Assembly: GCF_000686045.1 (NCBI RefSeq)
Contig: NZ_JMLV01000010.1
Span: forward strand, 83,761 to 147,760
DNA from: Fodinicurvata fenggangensis DSM 21160
GTDB taxonomy: Bacteria; Pseudomonadota; Alphaproteobacteria; Kiloniellales; DSM-21159
Reading direction: 5' to 3'
DNA: 64,000 nucleotides
Of the stretch, positions 1-8,576 are shown one piece after another. A model generated the notes under the pieces. It made no database searches. It was given only the letters and a program-made list of their open reading frames with translations, and was not told where the DNA came from. A program made the position numbers and the translations under genes. The number at the start of each line of letters is the position of its first letter. Positions within the stretch are counted from its first letter, which is position 1.

Positions 1-918
1 TGCTTGGCGGTCGATAGCCAGGTTCATGGCCTGTCGAATGCTTGGATCGTCCAGGATGTCGTTGGTGCTGTCATAGATCAGGCCGCGGATATTTTCGACC
101 GGCCCGCCGGCGCTCTGCGTGTTGGGAGCTTTATTGATCTGCTCGAGGCTGTCCGGGCCGACCTCCGTAATGATATCGAACTGCCCGGAGCGTAGGCCGG
201 CAATCCTAGTTGAAACTTCAGGGACAACCGTGAAGGTAACCTTTTCTGCGGCCGCTTTCTCTTCGCCCCAATAATTCCCGAATGCCTCCAGGGTGACATG
301 CTCACCCAGTTCGTAGTCGACCAAGCGATAGGGGCCGGTGCCGATCGGGTGTTTGCTGTAGTCCTCTTGGCTGTCGGCTTCTTTAAGGCCTTCCTTGGAC
401 AGAATCTGTGAAGGATAATTCGCAAAACGCTGAACGATGATCGCATCGGGTTCCTTCATGGTGATGCGAACCGTCATGGGGTCCATGACCTCTACGTTTT
501 CGATGCCGCCCAGGAAGGGTTTTGTGACAACAGTGGTTCCACTGCTGCCGCCTTCTCGTTGCAGCCGTTCTGGGGAAAAGGTATAGGCCACATCCTCTGC
601 ATCGAAGCTGTCCCCGTTATGAAAGGTTACGCCTTCGCGCAGCTTGAACTCGACTGTTCTCGGGCTGATGACGTCCCAGTCCGTGGCGAGTCCCGGGACC
701 ATTTTGCCGCCATCCCTATAATCTACGGTGACCAGGGTATTGAACAGCGACCACATGATCCGTTGGTTAACATTGGAGTTCTCAAGGGCCGGATCCAGGC
801 TGTCCGGAACCTTCTGAACGGCTATGGAGAGCTCATTGGCATTGGCAGCGAATGCTATCCCCACCGACATGAGGGCGGGCAGGATATACGCAGGCAGGCT
901 ATACTGTGGTCGCAACAT
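1..918 (-). CDS. ABC transporter substrate-binding protein, family 5 (dipeptide/oligopeptide type), 3' part outside window
   Basis: This is the periplasmic solute receptor of an ABC importer for peptides or similar solutes. The reverse strand is open from position 918 to the window edge (306 codons). It begins with a signal peptide ending near AFAANA. The SBP_bac_5 landmarks follow: SLDPAL, a WDV..P.TVEFKLREGV segment, FHNGDSF.AEDVAYTF near residue 85, and HPIGTGPYRL near residue 170. The C-terminal half and any permease genes lie beyond the edge. The ATG at 918 was chosen because GGAG lies 7 bases upstream. An in-frame ATG at 945 is the alternative. A 17-bp palindrome upstream may control it. 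The ligand cannot be told from sequence. Confidence 0.9.
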   Translation of the reverse strand, partial: MLRPQYSLPAYILPALMSVGIAFAANANELSIAVQKVPDSLDPALENSNVNQRIMWSLFNTLVTVDYRDGGKMVPGLATDWDVISPRTVEFKLREGVTFHNGDSFDAEDVAYTFSPERLQREGGSSGTTVVTKPFLGGIENVEVMDPMTVRITMKEPDAIIVQRFANYPSQILSKEGLKEADSQEDYSKHPIGTGPYRLVDYELGEHVTLEAFGNYWGEEKAAAEKVTFTVVPEVSTRIAGLRSGQFDIITEVGPDSLEQINKAPNTQSAGGPVENIRGLIYDSTNDILDDPSIRQAMNLAIDRQA

Positions 919-1012
919 ATAGGGCTCCAGATTCAAGAGGCGCATAGCGCCGGTAATGGAATGAGCCCTTCCTATTAAGTTAGCTGAATTGCATAGTATT
1001 GTCGTTCGGGTG

Positions 1013-1029
1013 ACACTTCAGTGAAGTGT
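1013..1029. promoter_or_regulatory. 17-bp perfect palindrome, candidate operator
   Basis: ACACTTCA and TGAAGTGT form a perfect inverted repeat around a single central G. It lies about 95 bp upstream of the minus-strand solute-binding protein gene and past the end of the CGNR gene. The tight spacing and lack of a U-run fit a dimeric repressor site better than a terminator. The regulator is unknown. Confidence 0.5.
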
Positions 1030-1109
1030 GTATTCTGGAATGGTTATGAAAGATGGGTCCGTCGCGTTATTGCAAACATTATCAAGACCTTAAAGTGTCT
1101 GTTTCCGTT

Positions 1110-1718
1110 TCAGTCTTTCTTCCTTCGCCGATAATGCCGCTCAGCCTTCGCTCTGTTCCCGCAGATGGCCATGGAGCACCAGCGGCGGGGTTTGCCGCGT
1201 GAGCGGTCGATGTAGAGCCAGGAGCAGCGTTCGCAGCTGCGGATGCGGGTGACCTCTTCGCCGGTGAGCAGATCCTGGGCGGCGAGTGCCGCACGCAGGC
1301 AAGGGGTGTCCGGGCCGGCGCCCTTCACCGGAATCAGCCATTGCAGGCGTGGGCCGTCGGGCCAGAGGATGGCCTTGCCGTGGGCCTTCCGCAGTGTGTC
1401 CTGCACGGCCTTCCAGGGCGCCGGTTCGGGTACGCGCTGTTCGACCATGCCGGTCAGCACCGTATAGAGGCTGTCGCGAAAGCGCCTTAGGCGCGTGAGC
1501 GCGGCGCGCTGTTGCGTCTCGGAACTCCGTGCTAGCTCTGTGGCTTCGCCGGCCGTGATCAGGCCCGCCGTCTGGGCCCAGGCGAGCGCAACGGCATAAT
1601 CGCTCAGGCGATCCAGATCGCGTTCCTTGGTGGGTCCGCCGCGCGTGTTCACCAGATCCAGGCAGGGATGACCGCCGACCAGGCTGTTCGCGCTCCAGGG
1701 TTCGAAACTCTCCGCCAT
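1110..1718 (-). CDS. CGNR zinc finger transcriptional regulator
   Basis: Predicted DNA-binding regulator of the ABATE/CGNR family, 202 residues. The N-terminal ligand-type domain has the family signature GGHPCLDLVNTRGG (about residues 13-26). The C-terminal zinc finger reads RSCERCSWLYIDRS, then RWCSMAICGNRAKAERHYRR, giving C-x2-C and C-x4-CGNR. The start at the ATG opening MAESFEPW places the conserved domain immediately after the N-terminus. A longer reading frame to 1859 would overlap the divergent gene and is unlikely. The gene is divergent from the hydrolase at 1828, so it may regulate that gene and itself. Confidence 0.88.
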   Translation of the reverse strand: MAESFEPWSANSLVGGHPCLDLVNTRGGPTKERDLDRLSDYAVALAWAQTAGLITAGEATELARSSETQQRAALTRLRRFRDSLYTVLTGMVEQRVPEPAPWKAVQDTLRKAHGKAILWPDGPRLQWLIPVKGAGPDTPCLRAALAAQDLLTGEEVTRIRSCERCSWLYIDRSRGKPRRWCSMAICGNRAKAERHYRRRKKD

Positions 1719-1762
1719 GCCATTGTTATTCCCGTAGAAATCGGTGTCTCTTGAGAAAGAGG

Positions 1763-1789
1763 TTGCAGGTGAAATATAACCTATATAAT
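1763..1789 (+). promoter_or_regulatory. Candidate promoter with overlapping dyad for the hydrolase gene
   Basis: A perfect TATAAT (1784-1789) is preceded by TTGCAG (1763-1768) at the short spacing of 15. The half-sites AGGTT (1760-1764) and AACCT (1778-1782) flank the spacer, a layout suited to the divergent CGNR regulator. This is a visual match only. Confidence 0.4.
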
Positions 1790-1827
1790 AAAAAATAACA
1801 GTTAGAAATTTGAATGGGAGCGGAGCT

Positions 1828-2664
1828 ATGAACAGATGGGATCTGCCTCTGACTTTCACGTTCGATGGTCAGGAGGTCCGCTACGGCATTCTGGGGGACG
1901 AGGAGGCGCCGCCGCTGGTACTGCTGCACGGCACGCCCTTTTCCTCCTACGTATGGCGGCGGATCGCGCCGCTGCTGGCGCAGCGTTATCGGGTGCACTT
2001 CCATGACATGCCCGGCTATGGCCGCTCGACGATGGAGGCCGGCCGGGATGTCTCGCTTGGCATCCAAAACCGCGTCTTCGCGGCCCTGCTTAAGCACTGG
2101 GGGATCGCCCAGGAGGAATCGAACCTGCCGCATGTGGTGGCGCACGACTTCGGCGGCGCCACGGCCCTGCGCGCGCACCTGCTGGACGGTTGCGTCTATC
2201 GCTCGCTGACCCTGATCGATCCCGTGGCGACCCGCCCCTGGGGCTCGCCGCTGGTGCAGCACGTGAACCAGCACGAAGCGGCCTTTGCCGGCATGCCGGC
2301 CTATATGCACCAGGCGATCCTGCCGCCCTATATCCGCTCGTCCCTGCACCGGCCTGTGGCCGACGCAACGCTGGAGGGCTATATCGCCCCCTGGATGGGC
2401 GAGCGGGGCCAGGCGGCCTTCTATCGCCAGATCGCCCAGATGGACATGGCTTATACCGACGAGGTCCAGGGCCGCTATGGCGAGATCGAGGGGCCGGTCC
2501 AGATCCTCTGGGGCGAGGAGGGCCAGTGGATCCCCATCGAACGCGGCCGCGACCTGGCGGCCATGATTCCTCAGGCCCGCTTCGTCCTCGTGCCCAACTG
2601 CGGCCACCTGATGCAGGAGGATGCCCCCGAGGCCATCGTGGATGCGCTGTGGGACTTCTTGTGA
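1828..2664 (+). CDS. Alpha/beta hydrolase with Asp nucleophile (haloalkane/epoxide hydrolase-like)
   Basis: A 278-residue alpha/beta-hydrolase. The oxyanion segment HGTP is at residues 34-37. The nucleophile elbow reads VVAHDFGG with Asp107 instead of Ser, as in haloalkane dehalogenases, haloacetate dehalogenases and epoxide hydrolases. His260 in NCGHL is the likely catalytic base. The usual acid after WG is replaced: the local order is WGEEGQW, where the paralogue at 50132 has WGALDQW. The flanking Glu231 might substitute. Phe follows the nucleophile where classical dehalogenases have Trp. The ATG at 1828 has GGGAG 7 bases upstream. An in-frame TTG at 1810 is less likely. The substrate is unknown and it may not be a dehalogenase. 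Confidence 0.85.
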   Translation: MNRWDLPLTFTFDGQEVRYGILGDEEAPPLVLLHGTPFSSYVWRRIAPLLAQRYRVHFHDMPGYGRSTMEAGRDVSLGIQNRVFAALLKHWGIAQEESNLPHVVAHDFGGATALRAHLLDGCVYRSLTLIDPVATRPWGSPLVQHVNQHEAAFAGMPAYMHQAILPPYIRSSLHRPVADATLEGYIAPWMGERGQAAFYRQIAQMDMAYTDEVQGRYGEIEGPVQILWGEEGQWIPIERGRDLAAMIPQARFVLVPNCGHLMQEDAPEAIVDALWDFL

Positions 2665-2815
2665 AACCTTGATGGCCTGAGCGGAGGGTTTGTCCGGCGG
2701 CCCCCTGGTCATCTGTGCTCCGTCTCTTGCTCCACAGAGGGCAGAGGGGGATCATGCCTCATCCCGTTGAATGCTTCGAGATACTCTCGTCGCCACCCAA
2801 AAAGGAGATGAACGG

Positions 2816-3448
2816 ATGATCAGCCTGCTAGGCCGCCAGACCTCCGGGAACGTCCAGAAGGTCATCTTCCTGCTCGAGGAACTTGGCGTCGAGTACGCAC
2901 GCGAGGATTACGGCGGCGAGTTCGGCAAGCTCCAGACGCCGGAGTACCTTGCGCTGAATCCCCATGGGAGGGTTCCCACCCTGATCGAGGACAAGACGGT
3001 CGTCTGGGAATCCAACACCATTCTTCGCTATCTGGCAGCGACCAAGAATCCGAAGCTGAACGGCAGCTCGCCTTCACAGGCGGCAGTGGTGGAAGGCTGG
3101 ATGGATTGGCTGCTGGCTTCCGTCAATCCGCACTATTCCACGGCTTTCCAGGAAAGCAAGAAGCCGGAGCAAGAGCGCAACAGCGCTGCTTTCGCCTCCG
3201 CTGTCAGCGCGCTCGACGAACTGCTGCCCATTGCCGAGGCTCATATGCAGGGCAAGAATTACTTCGCGCTCAATCGGCTGACCCTGGCCGACATCGCACT
3301 TGGCCCGATTATGAAACGCTGCCTGGAATTCTCGGGCGAGCGCAAGCCCACGCCCAACCTTGAAAGCTGGGTCGAGACGCTGAAAAAGTACGATTCCTTC
3401 CAAGTGGCGATCGGCAACAAGACCAGCGCTTTGGAGAGTGCGAGCTGA
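2816..3448 (+). CDS. Glutathione S-transferase family protein
   Basis: A 210-residue cytosolic GST. The thioredoxin-fold N-domain begins MISLLGRQTSGNVQKV. NPHGRVPTL (about residues 46-54) holds the cis-Pro, and WESNTILRYLA (63-73) holds the glutathione-contacting Glu-Ser pair. A helical C-domain follows with LTLADIALGP near 155. It likely conjugates or reduces electrophiles with glutathione. The start has AAGGAG 8 bases upstream. An upstream ATG at 2771 lacks such a site. It follows the hydrolase by 150 bp on the same strand, so the two may be co-expressed in detoxification. Confidence 0.92.
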   Translation: MISLLGRQTSGNVQKVIFLLEELGVEYAREDYGGEFGKLQTPEYLALNPHGRVPTLIEDKTVVWESNTILRYLAATKNPKLNGSSPSQAAVVEGWMDWLLASVNPHYSTAFQESKKPEQERNSAAFASAVSALDELLPIAEAHMQGKNYFALNRLTLADIALGPIMKRCLEFSGERKPTPNLESWVETLKKYDSFQVAIGNKTSALESAS

Positions 3449-3559
3449 CACCCCAGGTCTGGATGGGGAGCGGTGGCGAAATCCACCACTTGCCCGAGGA
3501 AGTGCAGGCAAGGGGCATTGGCTTTCCCTTGCGTGACTTCCTGTAGGACGGAACTTAGT

Positions 3560-4243
3560 TCACGCGGAATTCTTGGCTCCCGTCTCTTGATCGGCTCTTG
3601 AAACGGCCGCGAAGAACGCGGCAAGCCTGTCCGGGTCCAGCCTGCCGTCGCGGCGCACGCCCGAGCAGAGGTCGAGGCCATAGGGCCGGACCTGCCGGAT
3701 GGCTTCTGCGGCGTTCTCGGGGGTCAGACCGCCGGCCAGGAAAACGGGCCGGTCGCTTGCCTGGACGAAGTCGGCACTGACCGACCAGTCGTGGGCGCGG
3801 CCCGTGCCGCCGAGTTCCGGCACCGCCGCGCCCGGTCGGCCGGAATCCAGCAGGAAGGCGTGAACATGCGGGCTGTAGGTTTGGATAAGCTCCAGGGCGC
3901 CGCGATCCTCCACATGGATCACCTGGACACGGCGCAGGTGAGGTTGCAGTTCCGCCAGCCTGGCGGACTCCGCCGGGTCGATGTGGGAGACGATCTGGAC
4001 CGTAGTGGGGCGCGTGGCTCGGACATGGTCCGAGATGGCCTCGGCGGTCGTTTCGGACGTCAGCAGGAAGCTGGAGACCGGAGGCGGCACCGCCTGCGCG
4101 ATCTCGGCGATGCGCGCGTCGGGGATGGGGCCCGGGCCCGAAGGCATGCGGGCAACCAGGCCCAGTGCATCGGCGCCCGCCTTGACCGCCATGGCGGCTT
4201 CCTCGGCGGAGGCGATGCAGCATATCTTGACCCGTGTTCGCAT
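3560..4243 (-). CDS. Phosphoribosylanthranilate isomerase (TrpF)-like protein
   Basis: A 227-residue TIM-barrel protein with TrpF landmarks: VKIC with Cys8 in the general-base position, LLDS with Asp133 in the general-acid position, FLAGGLTPENAAEAI (168-182), and DLCSGV (191-196). TrpF isomerises phosphoribosylanthranilate in tryptophan synthesis. Oddities: the usual ICG is ICC, and no other trp gene is nearby. The gene sits downstream of the photolyase/CFA run. It could be a second TrpF or a paralogue with another substrate. The ATG at 4243 gives the canonical N-terminus. A start at 4279 would add 12 residues. Confidence 0.75.
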   Translation of the reverse strand: MRTRVKICCIASAEEAAMAVKAGADALGLVARMPSGPGPIPDARIAEIAQAVPPPVSSFLLTSETTAEAISDHVRATRPTTVQIVSHIDPAESARLAELQPHLRRVQVIHVEDRGALELIQTYSPHVHAFLLDSGRPGAAVPELGGTGRAHDWSVSADFVQASDRPVFLAGGLTPENAAEAIRQVRPYGLDLCSGVRRDGRLDPDRLAAFFAAVSRADQETGAKNSA

Positions 4244-4325
4244 GGTCTTCGTCGTAGCCCGGACAGGGACGGCGAGCAATAGCAGAACACATCGCGATTG
4301 GAGAAGCTGCAGGCGTGTCTTCGCT

Positions 4326-4928
4326 CTACTGCGCTGCTTCTTGGGGTCTTTCCGTGTCCGCCACGCTGCTGTCCGGCTTCTTGAAGAAGATGGTGGCCTG
4401 GCCCAGCTCGATGCCCAGCTTGCTGACGCGGGCGCGATTGATGATGACGCCGTCGTCCATCAGGTACATCCAGTCGTCGAAGTTGACGTTCCAGGTCCGT
4501 CCCCCGACATCGAGCGCCAGGGTGTAACGCAGGTTGAGCGCATTGCCGTAGACTTCGGCCACGCCGGTGCCCTGTACGTCGTCAGCGGTGCCTTCCCAGC
4601 GGTGTTCGTCGATCTTCCGTAGCCGCCAGACGCGCCGGTCGGTTTCGCCGTCGGCATAGCGGAAGCGCTCGTCCAGGACCAGGGTTTCTCCGTCCCAGCT
4701 GCCCTCCACATCCACCACGAACTGTCGGCGCAGGTTGCCGAAGCGGTCCTCGAAGATGCCCCAGGCGCGGGTTTCGCCCAGGAAGTACGCCTCGAGCACC
4801 AGGCGCGGTTCCTTGTTCTCAAAGTCTTCCGGTTTCATGCTGTTGCATCCTGTCAAAAGGAGGGTGAGGGCCAGAAAGCCGGCGAGCGCTTTCAGGAGGC
4901 GTGTCGTTGCGGGGATCTGGACGTGCAT
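4326..4928 (-). CDS. DUF3833 family lipoprotein
   Basis: A 200-residue predicted lipoprotein. A hydrophobic signal segment (about residues 12-26) ends in LLTGC, giving a lipobox with the modified Cys near residue 28. The mature part matches the DUF3833 pattern: YFLGETRAWGIFEDRFG, RRQFVVDVEG, a DWMYLMDDGVIINRA segment, and a C-terminal LGQATIFFKKP. Its biochemical role is unknown. In many proteobacteria the family travels with a CFA-type methyltransferase, DUF1365 and an FAD oxidoreductase, exactly as here, so a role in making or handling modified membrane lipids is a fair inference. It starts 9 bp after the transporter gene, in one operon. Confidence 0.88.
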   Translation of the reverse strand: MHVQIPATTRLLKALAGFLALTLLLTGCNSMKPEDFENKEPRLVLEAYFLGETRAWGIFEDRFGNLRRQFVVDVEGSWDGETLVLDERFRYADGETDRRVWRLRKIDEHRWEGTADDVQGTGVAEVYGNALNLRYTLALDVGGRTWNVNFDDWMYLMDDGVIINRARVSKLGIELGQATIFFKKPDSSVADTERPQEAAQ

Positions 4929-4937
4929 TCCTGGCTC

Positions 4938-6281
4938 CTAGCCTGTCTGTGTCTGTTGTTGTTCGATCAGGCGGCGGATGCGCAACTGCTCGGCGGCCGT
5001 GATCTGGAAGCGGGCGATGAGTGCGATGGCCGGTATCTTGAAGGCGATGGGCACCAGGGCGTAGAGCCCGGCCAGGGCGAAACGGGCAAGGGCATCCTGG
5101 CCCTCGGCCTGGTCGCGGAAACCGGCCAGGTCCAGCAGCGGGAAGGACAGGCCGACGGCCAGCGCCAGCGCCAGCTTGGTCACCATGCCCCAGAGCGCGA
5201 AGTAGAGGCCAGCCCGTCGCTCGCCGGTCTGCAGGGTGTCCTGGTCCACCACGTCGGCCTGCATGGAGGCGGGCAGCACCAGGTCGGCGCCCAGGCTGAC
5301 CCCGGTCAGCACGCAGATGGCGAAGAACCCCCAGACGTCCCCCGGGCCCAGCAGCGGCACAGTGGCAAAGACCAGGCAGGCCCAGATCATGGCTCCGGCC
5401 CAGACCCGGTGCTTGCCGAAGCGATAGGAGAGTTTCAGCCAGGCCGGCACCGCCGCGATGCCGCAGAAGAAATAGGTGAACAGCAGGATGCCCACCCAGG
5501 GATCCTGGGGCAGCTGCAGGTAACGGGTGACAAATATAACGAAGAGCGTGGCCGGCAGGCCGTTGGCGATGCCGTTCAGCAGATAGGCCGCGATCAGGCG
5601 CCGGAAGGGTGCGTTATCACGCAGGGCTTGCAGGCCCTGGCGCCAGGTGAGTGCCGAGCGACGCAGGATCTCGGCGTCGGGCACGAAAACCAGGCAGGCG
5701 GCAATGGCCAGCGGCAGGGTGACGAACAGCCCCAGTGTGATCAGCTTCAGGGCCTCCTCGGCCGTGTTGCCGAACAGCGCCGGCAGGCCGGCGGCAAGCA
5801 GGGTGCCGAGGACGACGAAGATCTCGCGTGCCGAGGAAATGCGGCTGCGCTCGTTGTAGTTCGGCGACAGCTCGGCTCCCCAGGCCTGGTAGGGCAGGGT
5901 GATCAGCGTGCCGGCCAGGTAGATCGCCAGCGTCCAGACCAGCAGGTGCCCCCAGCCCACGTCGGGACCCGGCACCAGCAACTGCCAGGCGGCCAGCAGC
6001 AGCAAGGGCGTGCCCAGCAGCAGCCAGGGCTTGCGCCGGCCGAAACGGCCGGGCGTGCGGTCGGACAGCAGGCCGATCAGAGGGTCGGTCACCACGTCCC
6101 ACAGCCGTGCGATCAGCAGCACCGCGCCCACGGCCGTCAGGCCCAGCCCCAGGTCCTGGGCGTAATAGGCCGGCAGGTGGATGAACAGCGGAAACTGCAG
6201 GGCCGCCAAAGGCAGACCGGGCAGGCCATAGGCCGCCAGTACGGCAGCTGGCAGCCGCCTGTTCCCATTCGAGGAGGTCAT
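4938..6281 (-). CDS. MFS transporter, GPH (MFS_2) family
   Basis: A 447-residue inner-membrane transporter with about 12 hydrophobic segments. The GPH/melibiose-carrier signature WDVVTDPLIGLLSDRTPGRF (about residues 61-80) is followed by GRRKPWLL. The family moves glycosides, lipids or other solutes with a cation. In this operon, between a cyclopropane-type fatty acid methyltransferase and a lipoprotein, a role in moving a lipid-related compound is plausible but not shown. Its start lies 9 bp from the stop of the methyltransferase gene. Confidence 0.87.
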   Translation of the reverse strand: MTSSNGNRRLPAAVLAAYGLPGLPLAALQFPLFIHLPAYYAQDLGLGLTAVGAVLLIARLWDVVTDPLIGLLSDRTPGRFGRRKPWLLLGTPLLLLAAWQLLVPGPDVGWGHLLVWTLAIYLAGTLITLPYQAWGAELSPNYNERSRISSAREIFVVLGTLLAAGLPALFGNTAEEALKLITLGLFVTLPLAIAACLVFVPDAEILRRSALTWRQGLQALRDNAPFRRLIAAYLLNGIANGLPATLFVIFVTRYLQLPQDPWVGILLFTYFFCGIAAVPAWLKLSYRFGKHRVWAGAMIWACLVFATVPLLGPGDVWGFFAICVLTGVSLGADLVLPASMQADVVDQDTLQTGERRAGLYFALWGMVTKLALALAVGLSFPLLDLAGFRDQAEGQDALARFALAGLYALVPIAFKIPAIALIARFQITAAEQLRIRRLIEQQQTQTG

Positions 6282-6290
6282 TTGTGTGGA

Positions 6291-7535
6291 TCAGCTATGG
6301 GCCAGGGTCACATGGCGCACGTCGATCCGTCCGGTGCGGAATCCGGCCTCGCAATAGGCGAGGTAGTAGTTCCACATGCGGCGGAAGCGTTCATCGAAAC
6401 TGGCATGATCCAGGCGCGGCCAGGCGGCCTCGAAGCGTGCGCGCCAGATGGCCAGCGTGCGGGCATAGTCCTGGCCGAACCCGCGGTCGGTCGTGCAGAC
6501 CAGGCCGTTCTGGCGGATATGGCCCTGCAGCACCTCGGGCGAAGGCAGCATGCCACCGGGGAAGATATAGTTCTGAATGAAGTCAGCCCCGCGGCGATAG
6601 CGCTCGAAATGGCGGCTGGAGATGGTGATGATCTGCAGGGCGGCCCGCCCTCTGGGTTTCAGGTAGCTGCGCAGGCGCTCGAAGAACAGGGGCCAGTACT
6701 GCTCGCCTACGGCCTCGAACATCTCGATGGAGACGATTCGGTCGTAGCGTGCGTCCACATCACGGTAGTCCTGGTGGCGGATTTCGACCAGATGGTCCAG
6801 GCCGGCGCGCTGGATGCGGGCCCGGGCATAGGCATACTGCTCGTCGGAAATGGTGATGGCGGTGACCCGGGCGTCGTAGGTGCGGGCGAGATATTCAGCG
6901 AAACCGCCCCAGCCGCAGCCGATCTCCAGCACGCTGTCCCCCGGCCGTATGCCGGCGCATTCGGCCAAGCGGCGGTACTTGGCCAACTGGGCCTCGGTCA
7001 GGGACTGGTCCGGGTCCTCGAACAGGGCGGCCGAGTAGGTCATGCTGCTGTCCAGCCAGGCGGCATAGAAGTCGTTGCCCAGGTCATAGTGATAGGCAAT
7101 GTTGCGCTTCGAGCCGCGCTGGCTGTTCGGGCGCAACCGGTGGAGCGTGCGCTGGAACACCCGATAGAACAGGTTGCCGTACATCCTTTCGCCCCAGTAC
7201 TCCATGTTCAGGGCCGCCAGGTAGAGGAAGGCCGCCAGGTCGGGCGTGTCGCAGTCGCCGGCCATATAGGCCTCGGCCAGGCCTTCCGCGCCACCAGCCA
7301 GGAATCGACTTAGGAAACGTGCGTTCTGGATTGTCAGCTCGGCATGGGGGCCACGGTCCTGGCCTTGGAAGAGGTAACGGTTCCCGTCGGGCAGCGTCAG
7401 CGTCAGTTGACCATAGCGCAGGCGTTCGCCCAGCAGCATCAGCGGGCGATAAAGTACGGGAACGGTGCGCGATTCTTGCAGCGAGCGATGTGATCCCATG
7501 GTTCCATCCAGTTGGTGCTGGAATCGTTGGTTCAT
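6291..7535 (-). CDS. Cyclopropane-fatty-acyl-phospholipid synthase family methyltransferase
   Basis: A 414-residue SAM-dependent enzyme acting on unsaturated phospholipid acyl chains. The N-terminal CFA domain is followed by HYDLGNDFYAAWLDSSMTYS (149-168) and the SAM loop VLEIGCGWGGF (202-212), then SIEMFEAVG and NYIFPGGMLPS. Products could be cyclopropane, methyl-branched or furan precursor acyl chains; the sequence does not decide. The ATG at 7535 was chosen because it has AAAGG close upstream and gives the usual family length. The frame is open to 7784, overlapping the DUF1365 stop, so a longer form with a low-complexity N-terminus cannot be ruled out. Confidence 0.92.
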   Translation of the reverse strand: MNQRFQHQLDGTMGSHRSLQESRTVPVLYRPLMLLGERLRYGQLTLTLPDGNRYLFQGQDRGPHAELTIQNARFLSRFLAGGAEGLAEAYMAGDCDTPDLAAFLYLAALNMEYWGERMYGNLFYRVFQRTLHRLRPNSQRGSKRNIAYHYDLGNDFYAAWLDSSMTYSAALFEDPDQSLTEAQLAKYRRLAECAGIRPGDSVLEIGCGWGGFAEYLARTYDARVTAITISDEQYAYARARIQRAGLDHLVEIRHQDYRDVDARYDRIVSIEMFEAVGEQYWPLFFERLRSYLKPRGRAALQIITISSRHFERYRRGADFIQNYIFPGGMLPSPEVLQGHIRQNGLVCTTDRGFGQDYARTLAIWRARFEAAWPRLDHASFDERFRRMWNYYLAYCEAGFRTGRIDVRHVTLAHS

Positions 7536-7761
7536 GTTTGCCTTTCTATTGAGATGGGGCAAGGGGGTCATGGACGCGGGGCCTTGATTGTTGCGTGGCG
7601 GCGGAGACCCTTGTCGGTTCCAGCTGGCTGCGACGTCAGCCGGTGTCTGGAGCGTGCATGCTGAGCGCGCGCGCATGTCATTATTGAGTCGGATTTCAGC
7701 AAGACCTGGTTGATTTTCAAGGGGAAGCACCACCGAACTGTTTTGCGTTTCGCCGAAAGCG

Positions 7762-8568
7762 TCACTCATCCGAATGTCTCCCATCGGGGGTCTGTGAAAC
7801 CAGGCTGACAGCCTCCACCGGTGGCTGGGGCCGGCGGTGGAAGGACGCGCCCTTCAACCAGAGGCGCAGGGCCTGCCAGTGAATGGCGCCGATCACCTTC
7901 AGGGTCAGCAGGGGATAGGTGAAAAAGGCCCGCAGCAGCTTGCGGTCCGAAAGGACCTGCCGCCGGGCACTCTGCACGGCCACCAGCTGCTCGCCCTCGG
8001 GCACCGACTGGCGGATCACGACGGATAGTCGCGCATCGGGCAGGGGCAGGCGGAAGCGGTAGCGCGCCTGCATGGGGATGAAGGGCGAGACGTGGAAGGC
8101 CTTGTCGCAAGACTGCTGCAGGGCTTCGCCCGGGCCCGGCGAATGCTCTACGGGAATCAGGTAGCCGTGCTTGTCGCCGAAGGTGTTGCGCACCTCGTAG
8201 AGCACGGCGCGCAGGCTTCCGTCGCGATGGTGGCAGAACCAGAGGGTCAGCGGATTGAAGACATAGCCGAGAATGCGCGGGAAGCAGAGCAGGCGGACTG
8301 CACCGCCCTCCAGGTCGATGTCGGCCTCTGCCAGGCGCGCTTCGATCCAGGGACGCAGCGCGCCGCCGTCGCGGGCACCATGGTCGCGGTCGTAAAAGCT
8401 GAAGAGGTTGAAGCGGTTGTGCGAGAAGAGGCGCAGCCGGTGGCCAAGCTTAGGCAACTCATCCAGGTCCAGCCAGAGCTGAAAGATGCGATAGACGAAG
8501 CGATGCCCGAAGGGCCTGAGCCGCTTGTGCATGACCTGTCCGAAATAGAGCGCGGAAGCGAAGGACAT
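7762..8568 (-). CDS. DUF1365 domain-containing protein
   Basis: A 268-residue DUF1365 protein. Landmarks: the opening SALYFGQVMHKRLRPFGHRF, then FSFYDRDHGARDGG, LLCFPRILGYVFNPLTLWFC (about 108-127), and KAFHVSPFIPM (about 165-175). The function is not established. The family nearly always neighbours a flavin amine-oxidase-like protein and a CFA-type methyltransferase, as here, so it probably takes part in the same lipid modification. The ATG at 8568 leaves 8 bp after the preceding gene. The frame continues upstream to 8730 inside that gene and the extra residues are not expected to be used. Confidence 0.9.
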   Translation of the reverse strand: MSFASALYFGQVMHKRLRPFGHRFVYRIFQLWLDLDELPKLGHRLRLFSHNRFNLFSFYDRDHGARDGGALRPWIEARLAEADIDLEGGAVRLLCFPRILGYVFNPLTLWFCHHRDGSLRAVLYEVRNTFGDKHGYLIPVEHSPGPGEALQQSCDKAFHVSPFIPMQARYRFRLPLPDARLSVVIRQSVPEGEQLVAVQSARRQVLSDRKLLRAFFTYPLLTLKVIGAIHWQALRLWLKGASFHRRPQPPVEAVSLVSQTPDGRHSDE

Positions 8569-8576
8569 GATGGCGC

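Noticed and set aside
4923..7313. Long plus-strand frame of 796 codons
   Set aside because: It is antisense to the transporter and CFA genes, Gln/Gly/His-rich with no domain, and is explained by high GC codon bias of the real minus-strand genes.
7568..7765. 65-codon minus-strand frame between DUF1365 and the CFA gene
   Set aside because: It has no family resemblance or ribosome site. The region is better read as a spacer or an unused N-terminal extension.
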